Positions 32,364 to 41,109 of a DNA stretch of 64,000 bases are shown one piece after another. Position 1 is the first letter of the stretch. Every line of letters starts with the position of its first letter. The position numbers were made by a program, and so were the translations under genes. The stretch is from a virus. The DNA lies in IMG/VR virus record IMGVR_UViG_3300047462_000185, positions 42,638 through 106,637 of that record. One strand, written 5' to 3'. Under the pieces are notes generated by a model. That model ran no database searches. It saw only the letters and a program-made list of their open reading frames with translations, and had not been told where the DNA came from.

Positions 32364-32606
32364 GGAATCCTCCGTGTGGCCCGGAGCAGGGGCCGGTTGA
32401 TCAAGCTCCTCCCCCGTGCCACATCGGCATGGGATTCGCGGTCCGATCAGAACCGCTCGTCAGGGACAAAAAGAGGCGCCCTCCCTATGGAGCAGAGAGA
32501 GCGCCTGAGTTTAGGTCTAGGAAAGCAACCAAGGGGGGAACGATCCCTTGGCCTATCAGAAATGGTTACGAAACCGGCCAAGATCAAGGCTTTGTGAGCC
32601 ATAAAA

Positions 32607-32620
32607 CACATGATAATGTG
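32607..32620 (+). promoter_or_regulatory. operator palindrome CACAT-GATA-ATGTG
   Basis: Perfect arms preceded by AAAA; ends only five bases before the terminase small subunit start, so it overlaps the ribosome-binding region as well as any promoter. Confidence 0.7.
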
Positions 32621-32625
32621 AGTCA

Positions 32626-33609
32626 ATGCCGGTCCCCACGACTCTCACCCCTGAGCAGGAACTGCTGCTCGAACAGGACTACAGCAACCCATCCCTCTCG
32701 CTGCGCGCCCTCGCCGCCAAATACGGGGTCGACAAAAAAACCATCCAGCGCGCCGCCGTCCGGAACCGATGGGTCCGAGACTATGGCAAGCGCGCCAGAG
32801 AGGTGGCGAATGCCATTCTCTCGCAACATGCCAACCAGATCGTCGAGCAGATCGCTGACGACGCGCCACAGCCGCCACAAAGTCCCCAGCCTCCCACAGG
32901 ACCAAAAGCCGTTGTGGTCGACCACCCGAAACGCCATGCGCCCCGCAAAAGCGCCCCACCGCGCCTGACCGTGGTCAGCGATCAGCCCCAGAATACCGCC
33001 CAACCACACCGACCCACCGCAAACCCCAGCGAAACAGCGCCGCTCGGGGATGCCGCCCCACCACACGCCCCATCGTCCCAAAATACGTCGCTAGATGAAA
33101 TGATGCAGCGCTTCGAGGAGGACGTGCGCGCCGAGGTCGCCGTGAATATCGGCCGCATCCAGGCCGCCGTCACGCTCCGCCAGCTCTACGAGACGCGCCA
33201 GTTCCACGCGACCTTCACTATCATGCAGCAACTGGTGCTGGACTGGCTCGGCGATGACCCGGAGAAACGTGAGCGGGCCGCCCATAAGCTGTTCGGCGGT
33301 GGCGCCAGGACCTCGATCGGCCACGTCATCAAGCAGCTGGCCGACGCGATGGGCATGAACGCGGCGCTCGAGCGCAAGATCGTGGGGATCGTCGATCAGC
33401 CCGATCAGCCGGCCGGCCAGCCTGGCGCGCCGGTCGAGGTGAACGTGACCCAGGTCATTGGCGAAATGCCCACCGAGAAGCTTCGGGTGCTCAACGAGGC
33501 GCTGGCTGAGATCCAAGGGAAGCGGCGCGACGCGAGGTCCCTCCCCGTCCCGCCTGGCTATGAGCCGCCGCCAGGGTCCACATCCGGTCCAGAGGAGGCG
33601 CCACGATGA
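32626..33609 (+). CDS. terS: terminase small subunit
   Basis: N-terminal HTH (LSLRALAAKYGVDKKTIQRAAVRNRW, about residues 24-48, quoted in part) binds the packaging site; a long Pro-rich linker (about 75-140) and a C-terminal helical oligomerisation region follow. Position directly before the large terminase gene supports the call. 327 aa is long for TerS because of the linker. An operator copy ends five bases before the ATG. Confidence 0.85.
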   Translation: MPVPTTLTPEQELLLEQDYSNPSLSLRALAAKYGVDKKTIQRAAVRNRWVRDYGKRAREVANAILSQHANQIVEQIADDAPQPPQSPQPPTGPKAVVVDHPKRHAPRKSAPPRLTVVSDQPQNTAQPHRPTANPSETAPLGDAAPPHAPSSQNTSLDEMMQRFEEDVRAEVAVNIGRIQAAVTLRQLYETRQFHATFTIMQQLVLDWLGDDPEKRERAAHKLFGGGARTSIGHVIKQLADAMGMNAALERKIVGIVDQPDQPAGQPGAPVEVNVTQVIGEMPTEKLRVLNEALAEIQGKRRDARSLPVPPGYEPPPGSTSGPEEAPR

Positions 33610-33800
33610 TCTGGTTCATCCTGGTCGCCCTGCTCGCCCCGCAGGTCGGACTGATCGTCTTCGTGTTCTATGCGAACCGCGCCACGCTGCGCGCCCTGCG
33701 CGGTCCGACCGAGCAGGTGCGGATCGACGCCTATCTGGCGGTGCTGGACCGTCGTGTCGCTGTGCATAAGACTGGGGACCGACCACATGGACGTGTGTAA
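33606..33800 (+). CDS. small membrane protein, 64 aa
   Basis: ATG overlaps the terS stop (ATGA). One strong N-terminal membrane helix (IWFILVALLAPQVGLIVFV) and a basic tail. Its stop codon lies at the end of an operator copy. Located between terminase genes; function unknown. Confidence 0.75.
   Translation: MIWFILVALLAPQVGLIVFVFYANRATLRALRGPTEQVRIDAYLAVLDRRVAVHKTGDRPHGRV
33784..33797 (+). promoter_or_regulatory. operator palindrome CACAT-GGAC-GTGTG
   Basis: Overlaps the last codons of the preceding gene and lies 24 bases before the large terminase start. Confidence 0.6.
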
Positions 33801-33821
33801 GTTCAGCACGATACGCTGGGG

Positions 33822-36398
33822 ATGAACCTGCCGGATGGTGTGGCCGAGATCAGGGACACGCTGCTCGCCAACGAGATCGCGATCCAGCGCGAGCTGGGCC
33901 GGCGCTCGTTCTACGACTTCTACAAGATGGCGTGGCCCGAGCTCGATCCGGCCCCGTTCGTCGACAATTGGCACATCGGGCTGATCTGCGACGAGTTACA
34001 GGCCGCGGCGCGCCGCGAGGTGCTGAACCTGTGTATTGCAATTCCGCCAAGGCACAGCAAGCCTGTGCATGAGGATGAGCCGGTTCTCACTGCCCGAGGA
34101 CGTATTTCATTGCGCGAAGTGGTGGTGGGCGATTTCGTTCTGACCCACATGGGACGCTTTCGGCGAGTCGAGGCGGTTCACATCCAGGGCGAGTTGCCTA
34201 CGCTCACGGTGCGCGCCTGGTCAGGTCGCGCTGCCCGTATGGCACCTGACCATCCTCTGCTGACGGCGCGTGGGTGGGTGCAAGCCCAGCATTTGGTTGC
34301 GGGTGACAGGGCAGCGGTCGCACGCATCGATGAGCAATGTGGGCAGGATACCGTCTCGGCCGAGGAGGCGCGACTTCTGGGCTATCTGGTGGGTGATGGA
34401 TCATGCACTCACTCGGCAATCAACATCACAGCTCTAGATGAGACTGAAATTGCCGATATCCAGGCATGCGCCAACACCCTCGGGATCGGGACGTCCATCA
34501 CACGCAAAACAAAGACCGCAGCGGTCAAAGTCGGATTACTCAATGACAGACTGAAAAACCGATGCGGTGCTGCGCATCAGCTTATCGATCGTGCTGGCCT
34601 CACGGGCAAGAATAGCTACACGAAGCGAGCTCCGCCTTCGATTATGGCCGCAACGCAGCGCATCATCGCCGAATTCCTGGCCGCCTACTGGGCCTGCGAT
34701 GGGTATATCGCGAAACGGGGCTTCCTAAAGGACGGTAGAATTCGAACTGATGTCTGTGTCGGTTGCGACACGGTCAGCCGAGAGTTGGCGCTCGATGTCC
34801 AGCATTTGCTTTATCGGCTGGGCGTAAACTCTCGCGTCAGGACGAAGGTAGCGAAGATCAAGACTAGGAAACAGGGTAGCGACACTTACACATCGTATTC
34901 CGTCTCGATGACGTCAGCTGATGATGTCGCGCGTTTTGCGTCGGCGGTCACAATTCCGCACGCCAAGCAAGCTCTCCTTGACCGACATAAGGGGCGCACA
35001 GACTTCGATAGGCCGCTCTGGCGCGATGAGATTGTGGCAATCGAGCAGAGTGAACCCGCGCCATGTCGATGCCTGACGGTTGATGAGGATCAAAGCTTCA
35101 CCGCAGGCGACCTGGTGGTCCACAACAGCCTGCTCTGCTCCGTGGCGTTCCCGGCCTGGGTGTGGACCTGGTGGCCCGCGGCCCGCTTCATCACGTCGAG
35201 CTACGATGTGGTGAAGCTCGCGATGCGGGACGCGCTGGCGGCGCGCCGGCTGGTGACCAGCGACTGGTATCAGACGCGCTTCCCCGAAGTGAAGCTGGCG
35301 GCCGATCAGAACGTCAAGAGCTTCTACCAGACCACGGCGGGCGGGGCGCGGTTCGCCTGTAGCCCGACGGCCGGCCTCACCGGTCATGGCGCCGATTTCG
35401 CGATGTTCGACGACCCGCACAACGTCACGAAGGGTGAGTCCGAGAAGGATAGGGACAGGGCCAGGACGTTCTGGTTCGAGGCCATGTCGCCCCGGTTCAA
35501 CAACCCGTCTCACGGGGTGCGGATCGTGGTCCAGCAGCGCGTCAACGAAGCTGACGTCGCGGGCGAGTGCATCCGGCGCGGCTATCATACAGTAGTTTTG
35601 CCGGCCCGGTTCGAGCGCGACCATCCGCAGCGCTCGCCTCGGGATCCGCGCCAGGTCGAGGGTGAGTTGCTTTGGCCCGACAAGTTCTCCGATGCGGATG
35701 TCACCAAGCTCGAAAAGGACATGGGGCAGTTTGCCGCGGCGGGCCAGCTGCAGCAGCGTCCCGTGCCGCGCGAGGGTGGGCTGTTCAAGCGCCACTGGTT
35801 CGAGATCGTGGACGCGGCGCCGGCGACGCAGCGCAGGGTCAGGTCGTGGGACCTGGCCGCATCCGAGAAGAAGGTCACGTCGAGCGATCCGGACTACACC
35901 GTGGGTCTGCTCATGTCGCTGTGCGACGGCGTCTACTACATCGAGGATGTGAGGCGTGACAGGCTCTCGCCGCACGGCGTCGAGCTGATGATCACGAACA
36001 CGGCCAAGCAGGACGGCAAAGGGGTGAGGATCAGGTTCCCGCAGGACCCGGCCCAGGCCGGCAAGTTCCAGGTCCGCTATTACGTGACGCAGTTGGCCGG
36101 GTGGATGCTGCACATCGAGCAGGAGACCGGAGACAAGGTGACGCGTGCCGATCCGTTCTCGAGCCAGGCCGAGGTTGGGAATGTGAAGCTGGTCAAGGGC
36201 GCATGGAACGAGGATTTCCTGTCGGAGATCGCGATATTTCCTGGGGGTGCGCACGACGACCAGGTCGATGCGGCGACGGGCGCGTTTCGGGCCCTGACGA
36301 GCGGCACGACGGGGATCATCGACTTCTACCGGCAGCAGATCGCGGCGCGTGACGCGGCGCGTGACGCGGCACGGGGTCCGGGCGACGGCACACGATAG
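33822..36398 (+). CDS. terL: terminase large subunit with in-frame intein, 858 aa
   Basis: Extein parts: residues 1-80 end at the ATPase Walker A region IAIPPRHSK; residues 436-858 continue SLLCSVAFPAW, Walker B (FAMFDDPH), and the RNase H-like nuclease (RSWDLAASEK, DPDYTVGLL, GGAHDDQVDAATGAF). Removing the 355-aa intein leaves a normal TerL of 503 aa. It translocates and cuts DNA during head filling. The intein sits in the most conserved catalytic loop, the usual place for such elements. Confidence 0.97.
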   Translation: MNLPDGVAEIRDTLLANEIAIQRELGRRSFYDFYKMAWPELDPAPFVDNWHIGLICDELQAAARREVLNLCIAIPPRHSKPVHEDEPVLTARGRISLREVVVGDFVLTHMGRFRRVEAVHIQGELPTLTVRAWSGRAARMAPDHPLLTARGWVQAQHLVAGDRAAVARIDEQCGQDTVSAEEARLLGYLVGDGSCTHSAINITALDETEIADIQACANTLGIGTSITRKTKTAAVKVGLLNDRLKNRCGAAHQLIDRAGLTGKNSYTKRAPPSIMAATQRIIAEFLAAYWACDGYIAKRGFLKDGRIRTDVCVGCDTVSRELALDVQHLLYRLGVNSRVRTKVAKIKTRKQGSDTYTSYSVSMTSADDVARFASAVTIPHAKQALLDRHKGRTDFDRPLWRDEIVAIEQSEPAPCRCLTVDEDQSFTAGDLVVHNSLLCSVAFPAWVWTWWPAARFITSSYDVVKLAMRDALAARRLVTSDWYQTRFPEVKLAADQNVKSFYQTTAGGARFACSPTAGLTGHGADFAMFDDPHNVTKGESEKDRDRARTFWFEAMSPRFNNPSHGVRIVVQQRVNEADVAGECIRRGYHTVVLPARFERDHPQRSPRDPRQVEGELLWPDKFSDADVTKLEKDMGQFAAAGQLQQRPVPREGGLFKRHWFEIVDAAPATQRRVRSWDLAASEKKVTSSDPDYTVGLLMSLCDGVYYIEDVRRDRLSPHGVELMITNTAKQDGKGVRIRFPQDPAQAGKFQVRYYVTQLAGWMLHIEQETGDKVTRADPFSSQAEVGNVKLVKGAWNEDFLSEIAIFPGGAHDDQVDAATGAFRALTSGTTGIIDFYRQQIAARDAARDAARGPGDGTR
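34062..35126 (+). other. intein with LAGLIDADG homing endonuclease in terL
   Basis: Residues 81-435. Block A reads P-VHEDEPVLT with Pro where Cys or Ser is usual; block B APDHPLLTARGW; endonuclease motifs LLGYLVGDG and FLAAYWACDG (LAGLIDADG pair); block F CRCLTVDEDQSF with Cys at the position normally Asp; block G VVHN followed by Ser. Extein joins as HSK/SLL. The non-nucleophilic residue 1 plus block F Cys points to a class 3-like splicing mechanism. Confidence 0.9.
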
Positions 36399-36668
36399 TA
36401 TTCCCCATCAAAGACTCATCCCATGATCCGCGCGTCATGGCATGAGTCCGTGTATCTTTTGATAAATAAACGTGAATTAAAGTTTTGGCCCGAGTCGGGC
36501 TGTCGACACTATTATATGTATGATTTCATACGATTAGCGATAATCCCTTGTGATTGCTTATGAAACCACAGGTTTCGGTGCAAAACACTCTATGCAACCC
36601 TTCACGTTTGTGTAACCATGTGGCTCCGGTGGATCATTTTTCGTCAAGCGCCCGAGGGAAGGGAAACA
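36399..36668. promoter_or_regulatory. AT-rich intergenic region before head genes
   Basis: About 270 bases without a gene, the most AT-rich part of the neighbourhood. It contains a GCCCGA/TCGGGC hairpin (36488-36500), a GTATGA-TT-TCATAC inverted repeat (36518-36531), and a half operator (ATGTG at 36616). It likely holds the promoter for the head-gene operon, but I could not fix -35 and -10 boxes. Confidence 0.5.
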
Positions 36669-36881
36669 ATGCAAACCCGAAACGCTACACCCGATCGGCC
36701 GCCCCTCATCCTGATCCTCGATCATCCAAACGGACCAGCGCTGGCCCGGGTCAGCTACGCCGAGGGCGACAAAATCGTGGCCCGGCTCAACGGTCGCGTG
36801 TCGACATACCACACGAGCATGGTATTTGTTGTCCCGAATGGGGCCGAGGCGCATCTGTCACAGATCGTCGGACACGCCTGA
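36669..36881 (+). CDS. unknown small protein, 70 aa
   Basis: Start MQTRNATPDRPPLILIL with AAGGGAAACA. Compact strand-rich sequence (VSYAEGDKIVARLNGRVSTY), maybe an SH3-like barrel. First gene after the AT-rich control region. Confidence 0.7.
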   Translation: MQTRNATPDRPPLILILDHPNGPALARVSYAEGDKIVARLNGRVSTYHTSMVFVVPNGAEAHLSQIVGHA

Positions 36882-36899
36882 CCCCTCCGGGGGACACCA

Positions 36900-37403
36900 A
36901 TGCTGCGAAACCTGCTGAACCGCCTCGCCAAGCCGCACGAACTGGTAGGGCCGGCCCAAGACCCGCTGATGCGGCGCTGGTTCCTGTTTCCCAAGAACCG
37001 CTGGTTCGGCATCTACCTGCACCACATCCGGTGCAGCGATGAGGACCGGGCGCTCCACGACCACCCGAAGCCCAACATCAGCATCGTGCTGCGCGGCTCC
37101 TATCGCGAATGGATGTTCCTCCAAGACGCGCCGCGCCGGCGCGAGACCTGGGACGGTGTCAAACTCTTCGCCTGGGATGGCCTCGCCGTTGACGAAAGCG
37201 GCCGCATCACAGCCGCCCTGATCCGACGCGCGGGCCAGATCGTCTGGCGTCGCGCCTCTCTGGCCCATCGCATCGAGCTGATCGACGACAAGCCGTGCTG
37301 GACCCTGTTCATCACAGGCCCGAAGCACCGCCAGTGGGGCTTTCACTGTGTCCGGGGCTGGGTCCCGCATTACGTGTTCCACGACAGGAACGGATGCGGC
37401 TGA
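36900..37403 (+). CDS. cupin-like phage protein, 167 aa
   Basis: Pattern LHHIRCSDEDRALHDHPKPNISIVLRG (metal-binding His and Glu), AHRIELIDDKPCWTLFITGPK and WGFHC matches small cupin-like proteins often found near phage head genes. A GGGG-rich site precedes the ATG. Enzymatic role unknown. Ends before a terminator. Confidence 0.8.
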   Translation: MLRNLLNRLAKPHELVGPAQDPLMRRWFLFPKNRWFGIYLHHIRCSDEDRALHDHPKPNISIVLRGSYREWMFLQDAPRRRETWDGVKLFAWDGLAVDESGRITAALIRRAGQIVWRRASLAHRIELIDDKPCWTLFITGPKHRQWGFHCVRGWVPHYVFHDRNGCG

Positions 37404-37414
37404 ACGCTTAACCG

Positions 37415-37440
37415 AGCCGCCTCATGAGGGCGGCTTTTTT
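37415..37440 (+). terminator. rho-independent terminator
   Basis: GCCGCC-TCATGA-GGGCGGC stem followed by TTTTTT, immediately after the cupin-like gene and before the small head-associated gene. Confidence 0.85.
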
Positions 37441-37454
37441 CATGGAGAAACGTC

Positions 37455-37739
37455 ATGGCGACCGGCGTGAATGCAACACCCTATGACCCCTGGTATGGCG
37501 CTGTGGGCGAGATCGGCCTCACGATGCAGAACGCGATCGCCATCACCCCGTCCGACGCCGCACCACTGCCCTTCGTGACGCGCCAGATCCGCGTCGTCGG
37601 GGGGGGCAATCTCAACGTCATGTTCGAGAAGGCCACAGCCGCCATCACCATCGCGGTGAGCGCCGGCGAGACGCTGAACTGGCGCGTCAAGCAGGTCTTC
37701 GCGACAGGCACCACCGCGACAGCCATCGCGTTCCAGTAA
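37455..37739 (+). CDS. small head-associated protein, 94 aa
   Basis: Starts MATGVNATPYDPWYGAV; beta-rich (FVTRQIRVVGGGNLNVMF, LNWRVKQVFATGTTAT). Small proteins of this pattern beside portal genes are usually capsid decoration or head-associated proteins. Assignment by pattern and position only. Confidence 0.65.
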   Translation: MATGVNATPYDPWYGAVGEIGLTMQNAIAITPSDAAPLPFVTRQIRVVGGGNLNVMFEKATAAITIAVSAGETLNWRVKQVFATGTTATAIAFQ

Positions 37740-37750
37740 GGAGCACGCCC

Positions 37751-39544
37751 ATGAGCGATCGTCCTTCACCGTCGAACCGCGAGGCGATGCCGTTCAAACT
37801 GCTCGACAGCGCTATGGTGCAACGCGTCGTGCAGGGCGCCAAGCAGATGATGGGGCTGCGTCCCATAAACGCGGGCCAGTCCCTCGCGCCGGGCCACAAG
37901 CCAAGGGTCGAGCCGACCTTCTTCCCACCCGGCGAGGCCATGATGCCGGCCGCGCCCGACGCGGCGGGCCGCAGGCTCGACTATCCGACCAACTACAACA
38001 TCACCTACACGCCGCGTAGCTTCGAGAACGTCAGCTTCGAGACGTTGCGCGGCCTGGCCGAATACTGGGACCTGCTTAGGCTCGCCATCGAAACGCGCAA
38101 GGACCAGATGGCGAAGCTCGAATTCTCGATCATGATGAAGAAGCGGCCCGGCCAGGAGATGAGGCCTAAGGCCGACCAGCGCTGCGTCGAGGTCGAGCAG
38201 TTCCTGCAAAGCCCGGACAAGAACCTGCCCTGGGCCGACTGGGTCCGGATGCTGCTCGAGGAACACCTCGTCATCGACGCGCCGGCCGTCTACTGCAAGA
38301 AGACGGTGGGCGGAAAGCCTTATGCGTTCCAGATTGTCGCCGGCGACACGATCAGCCCCAAGCTCGACTACTACGGCCGTCGCCCTGCACCGCCCAACGT
38401 CGCCTATCAGCAGGTCCTGAAGGGTCTGCCCGCGGTCGATTACACGGCGGACGAGATGATCTATGCGCCGCGCAACCCGCGCGCCAACCGGGTCTACGGC
38501 ATGTCGCCGGTGCAGCAGATCCTGATGACGATCAACATCGGGCTGCGCCGCCAGGTCGGCCAGTTGAACTATTTCACTGATGGCAACGTGCCCGACGCCC
38601 TGGCCCAGGTCCCGCCCGACTGGTCGCCCGACGTGATCATGCAGTTCCAGCAGATCTGGGACAGCATGATGTCGGACTTCAGCCAGCGCCGGAAAATGAA
38701 ATTCATCCCGGGCGGGGTGAACTTCATCCCGACCCGGCTCGACAACTCGCTGATGGACCAGTTCGACGAGTGGCTGGCCCGCGTGGTGTGCTACTGCTTC
38801 AGCCTGCCGCCCCTGCCCTTCGTCAAGGTGCAGAACCGCAGCACGGCCGAAACAGCCTATGAGACCTCGATCAGCGAGGGGCTCGAGCCCCTGATGATGT
38901 GGGTCAAGAACTTGATCGACCTCGCCATCACCAATTGGTTCGGCTACTCGGACCTGGAGATGGTGTGGGACGACGTCCGCAAGGTCGACCCGGCCGAAAA
39001 GGAGGAGCGCGACCTCGCCAAGGTGAAGGCCGGCGTCATCTCGATCGACGACATGCGGCTCGACGAGGGCAAGGATCCGCTGGGCGTGCCGCCCATCGTG
39101 TTCGGCATCGGTCCGATGGGCTTCATGGCGGTGTCGGACATCGTCAAGGCGATCAAGATGGGCTACACGCTCCAGGGCGTGCCGCAGCCGATGGCCGCGC
39201 CGGGGATGGGCATGCCGGGACAGCCTGGCATGCCTGGTGCGGCGCCCCCTGGCGTGGCCCAGTCCGTCATGGGGCAAGACCCTTCGGACCCGCTGGCCGG
39301 CCTGCCACCGGCGCTGCTGCAAGCCTTTGGCCTGGTGCCGGGGTCCAAGGTCGAGCCGGCGGTGCAGCTGACCCACGAGGACCTGGAGGACGCCTACCAG
39401 GACGGCCACGACGACGCCATGCTGCTGGCCGGGACGGACCGCAGCAACGTGGTGCCGATCCACAAGCACCCCGCCGTGCAGGCCGCGCTGCGCGACGGCA
39501 CCAGGCTGGCCCAGCGTCACGCGCGTCACCTCGGCGGCCGATGA
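37751..39544 (+). CDS. portal protein
   Basis: 597 aa, typical portal length. Portal-like features: N-terminal region YTPRSFENVSFETLRGLAEYWDLLRLAIETR (quoted in part), clip/wing region RVYGMSPVQQI, and the long stem helix followed by TSISEGLEPLMMW. C terminus is Gly/Met/Pro-rich. It forms the dodecameric channel at the packaging vertex and follows the terminase genes as expected. Confidence 0.88.
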   Translation: MSDRPSPSNREAMPFKLLDSAMVQRVVQGAKQMMGLRPINAGQSLAPGHKPRVEPTFFPPGEAMMPAAPDAAGRRLDYPTNYNITYTPRSFENVSFETLRGLAEYWDLLRLAIETRKDQMAKLEFSIMMKKRPGQEMRPKADQRCVEVEQFLQSPDKNLPWADWVRMLLEEHLVIDAPAVYCKKTVGGKPYAFQIVAGDTISPKLDYYGRRPAPPNVAYQQVLKGLPAVDYTADEMIYAPRNPRANRVYGMSPVQQILMTINIGLRRQVGQLNYFTDGNVPDALAQVPPDWSPDVIMQFQQIWDSMMSDFSQRRKMKFIPGGVNFIPTRLDNSLMDQFDEWLARVVCYCFSLPPLPFVKVQNRSTAETAYETSISEGLEPLMMWVKNLIDLAITNWFGYSDLEMVWDDVRKVDPAEKEERDLAKVKAGVISIDDMRLDEGKDPLGVPPIVFGIGPMGFMAVSDIVKAIKMGYTLQGVPQPMAAPGMGMPGQPGMPGAAPPGVAQSVMGQDPSDPLAGLPPALLQAFGLVPGSKVEPAVQLTHEDLEDAYQDGHDDAMLLAGTDRSNVVPIHKHPAVQAALRDGTRLAQRHARHLGGR

Positions 39545-39822
39545 GACTGTCATGGTGGCGCTGGGGGCGCCGGCGCCGGCGCCGGCCGTTCGTGAAGCCG
39601 CTTGACATCATGGCGGGCGGCTACACCGGCCCAATGATTGCGGCGGCGCTGCTCAGTGGTCCGCAGCGTGAGCCGGGTGCTGTAATCCTGATCGGGCGCG
39701 CCATGAACATGGAGAATAAGCTGTTCGTCAGGGTCAGGCACGAATTACTGCCCAGTGAAGCGGATGACTTGGCCAATCAACTCAGGGCGATGGCCGCGTC
39801 GGCGCGCCAGAAACGGCTATAG
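39541..39822 (+). CDS. unknown protein, 93 aa
   Basis: ATG overlaps the portal stop (ATGA). Very basic start (MRLSWWRWGRRRRRRPF), then FIX-type hydrophobic segment GGYTGPMIAAALLSG and an amphipathic C-terminal helix. Possibly DNA- or membrane-associated; function unknown. Confidence 0.65.
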   Translation: MRLSWWRWGRRRRRRPFVKPLDIMAGGYTGPMIAAALLSGPQREPGAVILIGRAMNMENKLFVRVRHELLPSEADDLANQLRAMAASARQKRL

Positions 39823-40080
39823 CCCGGTCGCGTCCATCGTTTCCGGCTTCTCGTAGAATGCGCGCGTCGTCTGCTCGAGCGTTTCCCTCGCCAGTTTGAT
39901 GCCGTAATCAAGGTGCTCGGCGCTGCGGGCCATGCGTGCCAGCCGTGCCGACAGGCCGACGGTAAGGACGCCCATTGCGAGTGTTTCGTCGCTGAACACC
40001 TCGTCGAGAAATATTCTGATCTCACGCGCTCTGGCTAAAACGGCGTCGTATTGTTCTGGCGTTCGTTGCTTTATCGACAT
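39817..40080 (-). CDS. unknown helical protein, 87 aa
   Basis: Start MSIKQRTPEQYDAVLAR; all helical. Last gene of a four-gene leftward unit led by a Cro-like HTH gene; overlaps its upstream neighbour by ten bases. Confidence 0.7.
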   Translation of the reverse strand: MSIKQRTPEQYDAVLARAREIRIFLDEVFSDETLAMGVLTVGLSARLARMARSAEHLDYGIKLARETLEQTTRAFYEKPETMDATGL

Positions 40081-40373
40081 GCCGGTGGATCCTTGTCGAG
40101 CTGGCGCCCCATATGGCGCTGGAAGATGGCGCGCAGATCGTTCTCCCAGCCGCCGCCCGAGCGATATTCGGCATAGTGTTTGATGCGGCGCAGATCGTCG
40201 CGCTCGAGCAGAAGATCGGTGCTCGCCACGACGCGGTCGGCGAGCTTGCGCATCAGGCCCTGAAAGCCGCCGGGTTGCTTGCATGGTCGATCGATGTGCG
40301 ACAGCAGGGTGCGGCGCTCGAATTCGCTGAGCGTGATGGTCCAGCGGTCCGGTTCGCCGAACAGGTCGGTCAC
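40071..40373 (-). CDS. unknown protein, 100 aa
   Basis: Start MTDLFGEPDRWTITLSE; charged and helical, with many Arg residues. Overlaps the 40370 gene by four bases. No family recognised. Confidence 0.7.
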   Translation of the reverse strand: MTDLFGEPDRWTITLSEFERRTLLSHIDRPCKQPGGFQGLMRKLADRVVASTDLLLERDDLRRIKHYAEYRSGGGWENDLRAIFQRHMGRQLDKDPPACR

Positions 40374-40564
40374 AGCTTCAGGGCTTCGAGTTCGGCCTCG
40401 GCTTGAGCGGCCCAGCGGTCATAACGCTGCGCGTCGGCGATATGATTGGCCCGGTCCTTCGACGCAAGACAGAGTTCCGCGTAATCGCGCTCACGCTTGG
40501 CTTTCTCGCGGCAGCGCGCCGCGTATTCGCGCAGCTGGGTGGGGTCGGACTTCCAGTCGGTCAC
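40370..40564 (-). CDS. unknown coiled-coil protein, 64 aa
   Basis: Start MTDWKSDPTQLREYAAR; a single long Ala/Glu/Arg helix (RCREKAKRERDYAELCL). Overlaps neighbours on both sides by four bases, so it is co-translated with the HTH gene. Confidence 0.7.
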   Translation of the reverse strand: MTDWKSDPTQLREYAARCREKAKRERDYAELCLASKDRANHIADAQRYDRWAAQAEAELEALKL

Positions 40565-40770
40565 TGCCTGATCTCCCGGTAGGTCACCACCCTGATGATG
40601 CTGAGCGCGGCCAGGATGCGGTCCGACGGGGCGCGCTTACCAGAAAGCACATCGGAAACATAGCTATCCGATAGATCATGCTGCTTGGCCCATTGCCTCG
40701 CGCTGCCCGCTTCCCGGCAGGCCCGAGCCAGAAAAAGCCTTACGCTCTCGACGTCCATGTCAGATGTCAT
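40561..40770 (-). CDS. Cro/CI-type HTH regulator, 69 aa
   Basis: Start MTSDMDVESVRLFLARA. HTH at about residues 22-48 (SARQWAKQHDLSDSYVSDVL). The perfect palindrome TTTCGCTT-TT-AAGCGAAA lies three bases before the ATG and an operator of the CACAT family 66 bases before it, so the gene is probably autoregulated and under the main repressor too. Confidence 0.82.
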   Translation of the reverse strand: MTSDMDVESVRLFLARACREAGSARQWAKQHDLSDSYVSDVLSGKRAPSDRILAALSIIRVVTYREIRQ

Positions 40771-40772
40771 GT

Positions 40773-40790
40773 TTTCGCTTTTAAGCGAAA
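40773..40790. promoter_or_regulatory. autoregulatory palindrome TTTCGCTT-TT-AAGCGAAA
   Basis: Perfect 8-bp arms directly adjacent to the HTH gene start; not seen elsewhere in the window. Likely the HTH protein's own operator. Confidence 0.6.
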
Positions 40791-40836
40791 TCGCTTGCGA
40801 GGGTCAAGGCGCTGGTCTATGAGTCGTGCGCCATTC

Positions 40837-40850
40837 CACATGTTTGTGTG
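40837..40850 (-). promoter_or_regulatory. operator palindrome CACAT-GTTT-GTGTG
   Basis: One right-arm change, followed by TT. Placed between the leftward HTH operon and the rightward small-gene operon. Confidence 0.6.
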
Positions 40851-41022
40851 TTGGCGCTGGGCGCGGCGGCTCACCGCGCGTCTCCCGGCCATTGAGGCCA
40901 AGGAAGCTCGCGTCGCCTGATCGGGACCGCGAGCATCTGCACGACGGATGCTTGCGGACGGACGCCGTGTGGCCCCGAGCGGTCCGATGGATCGGGGCAT
41001 CGTTTCAGGCCAGGAGATCGTC

Positions 41023-41109
41023 ATGTTCGGAGTCGAACTGCTGATATTCGGCTATGCGCTGGACCGGCTGCGCGGCTTCGTCAAGAAAGCGCCTCGGTGG
41101 CTGCCGTGA
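41023..41109 (+). CDS. tiny membrane-associated protein, 28 aa
   Basis: Reads MFGVELLIFGYALDRLRGF... with AGGAGATCGTC before the ATG. Hydrophobic start then a basic tail. Its TGA overlaps the GTG of the next gene, supporting real translation. Confidence 0.55.
   Translation: MFGVELLIFGYALDRLRGFVKKAPRWLP

Noticed and set aside
32420-32433. Operator copy CACAT-CGGC-ATGGG
   Set aside because: Arms partly match but the site lies in a GC-rich leader and lacks the flanking A or T run.
34914-36254. 446-aa leftward open frame
   Set aside because: Antisense shadow of the terminase nuclease domain and intein end.
36607-36620. Operator copy ending ATGTG upstream of the head genes
   Set aside because: Only one half-site is present (TGTGT-AACC-ATGTG); kept as a half-site note only.
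37766-39553. 595-aa leftward open frame
   Set aside because: Exact antisense of the portal gene, His/Arg/Gly-rich, no ribosome site.
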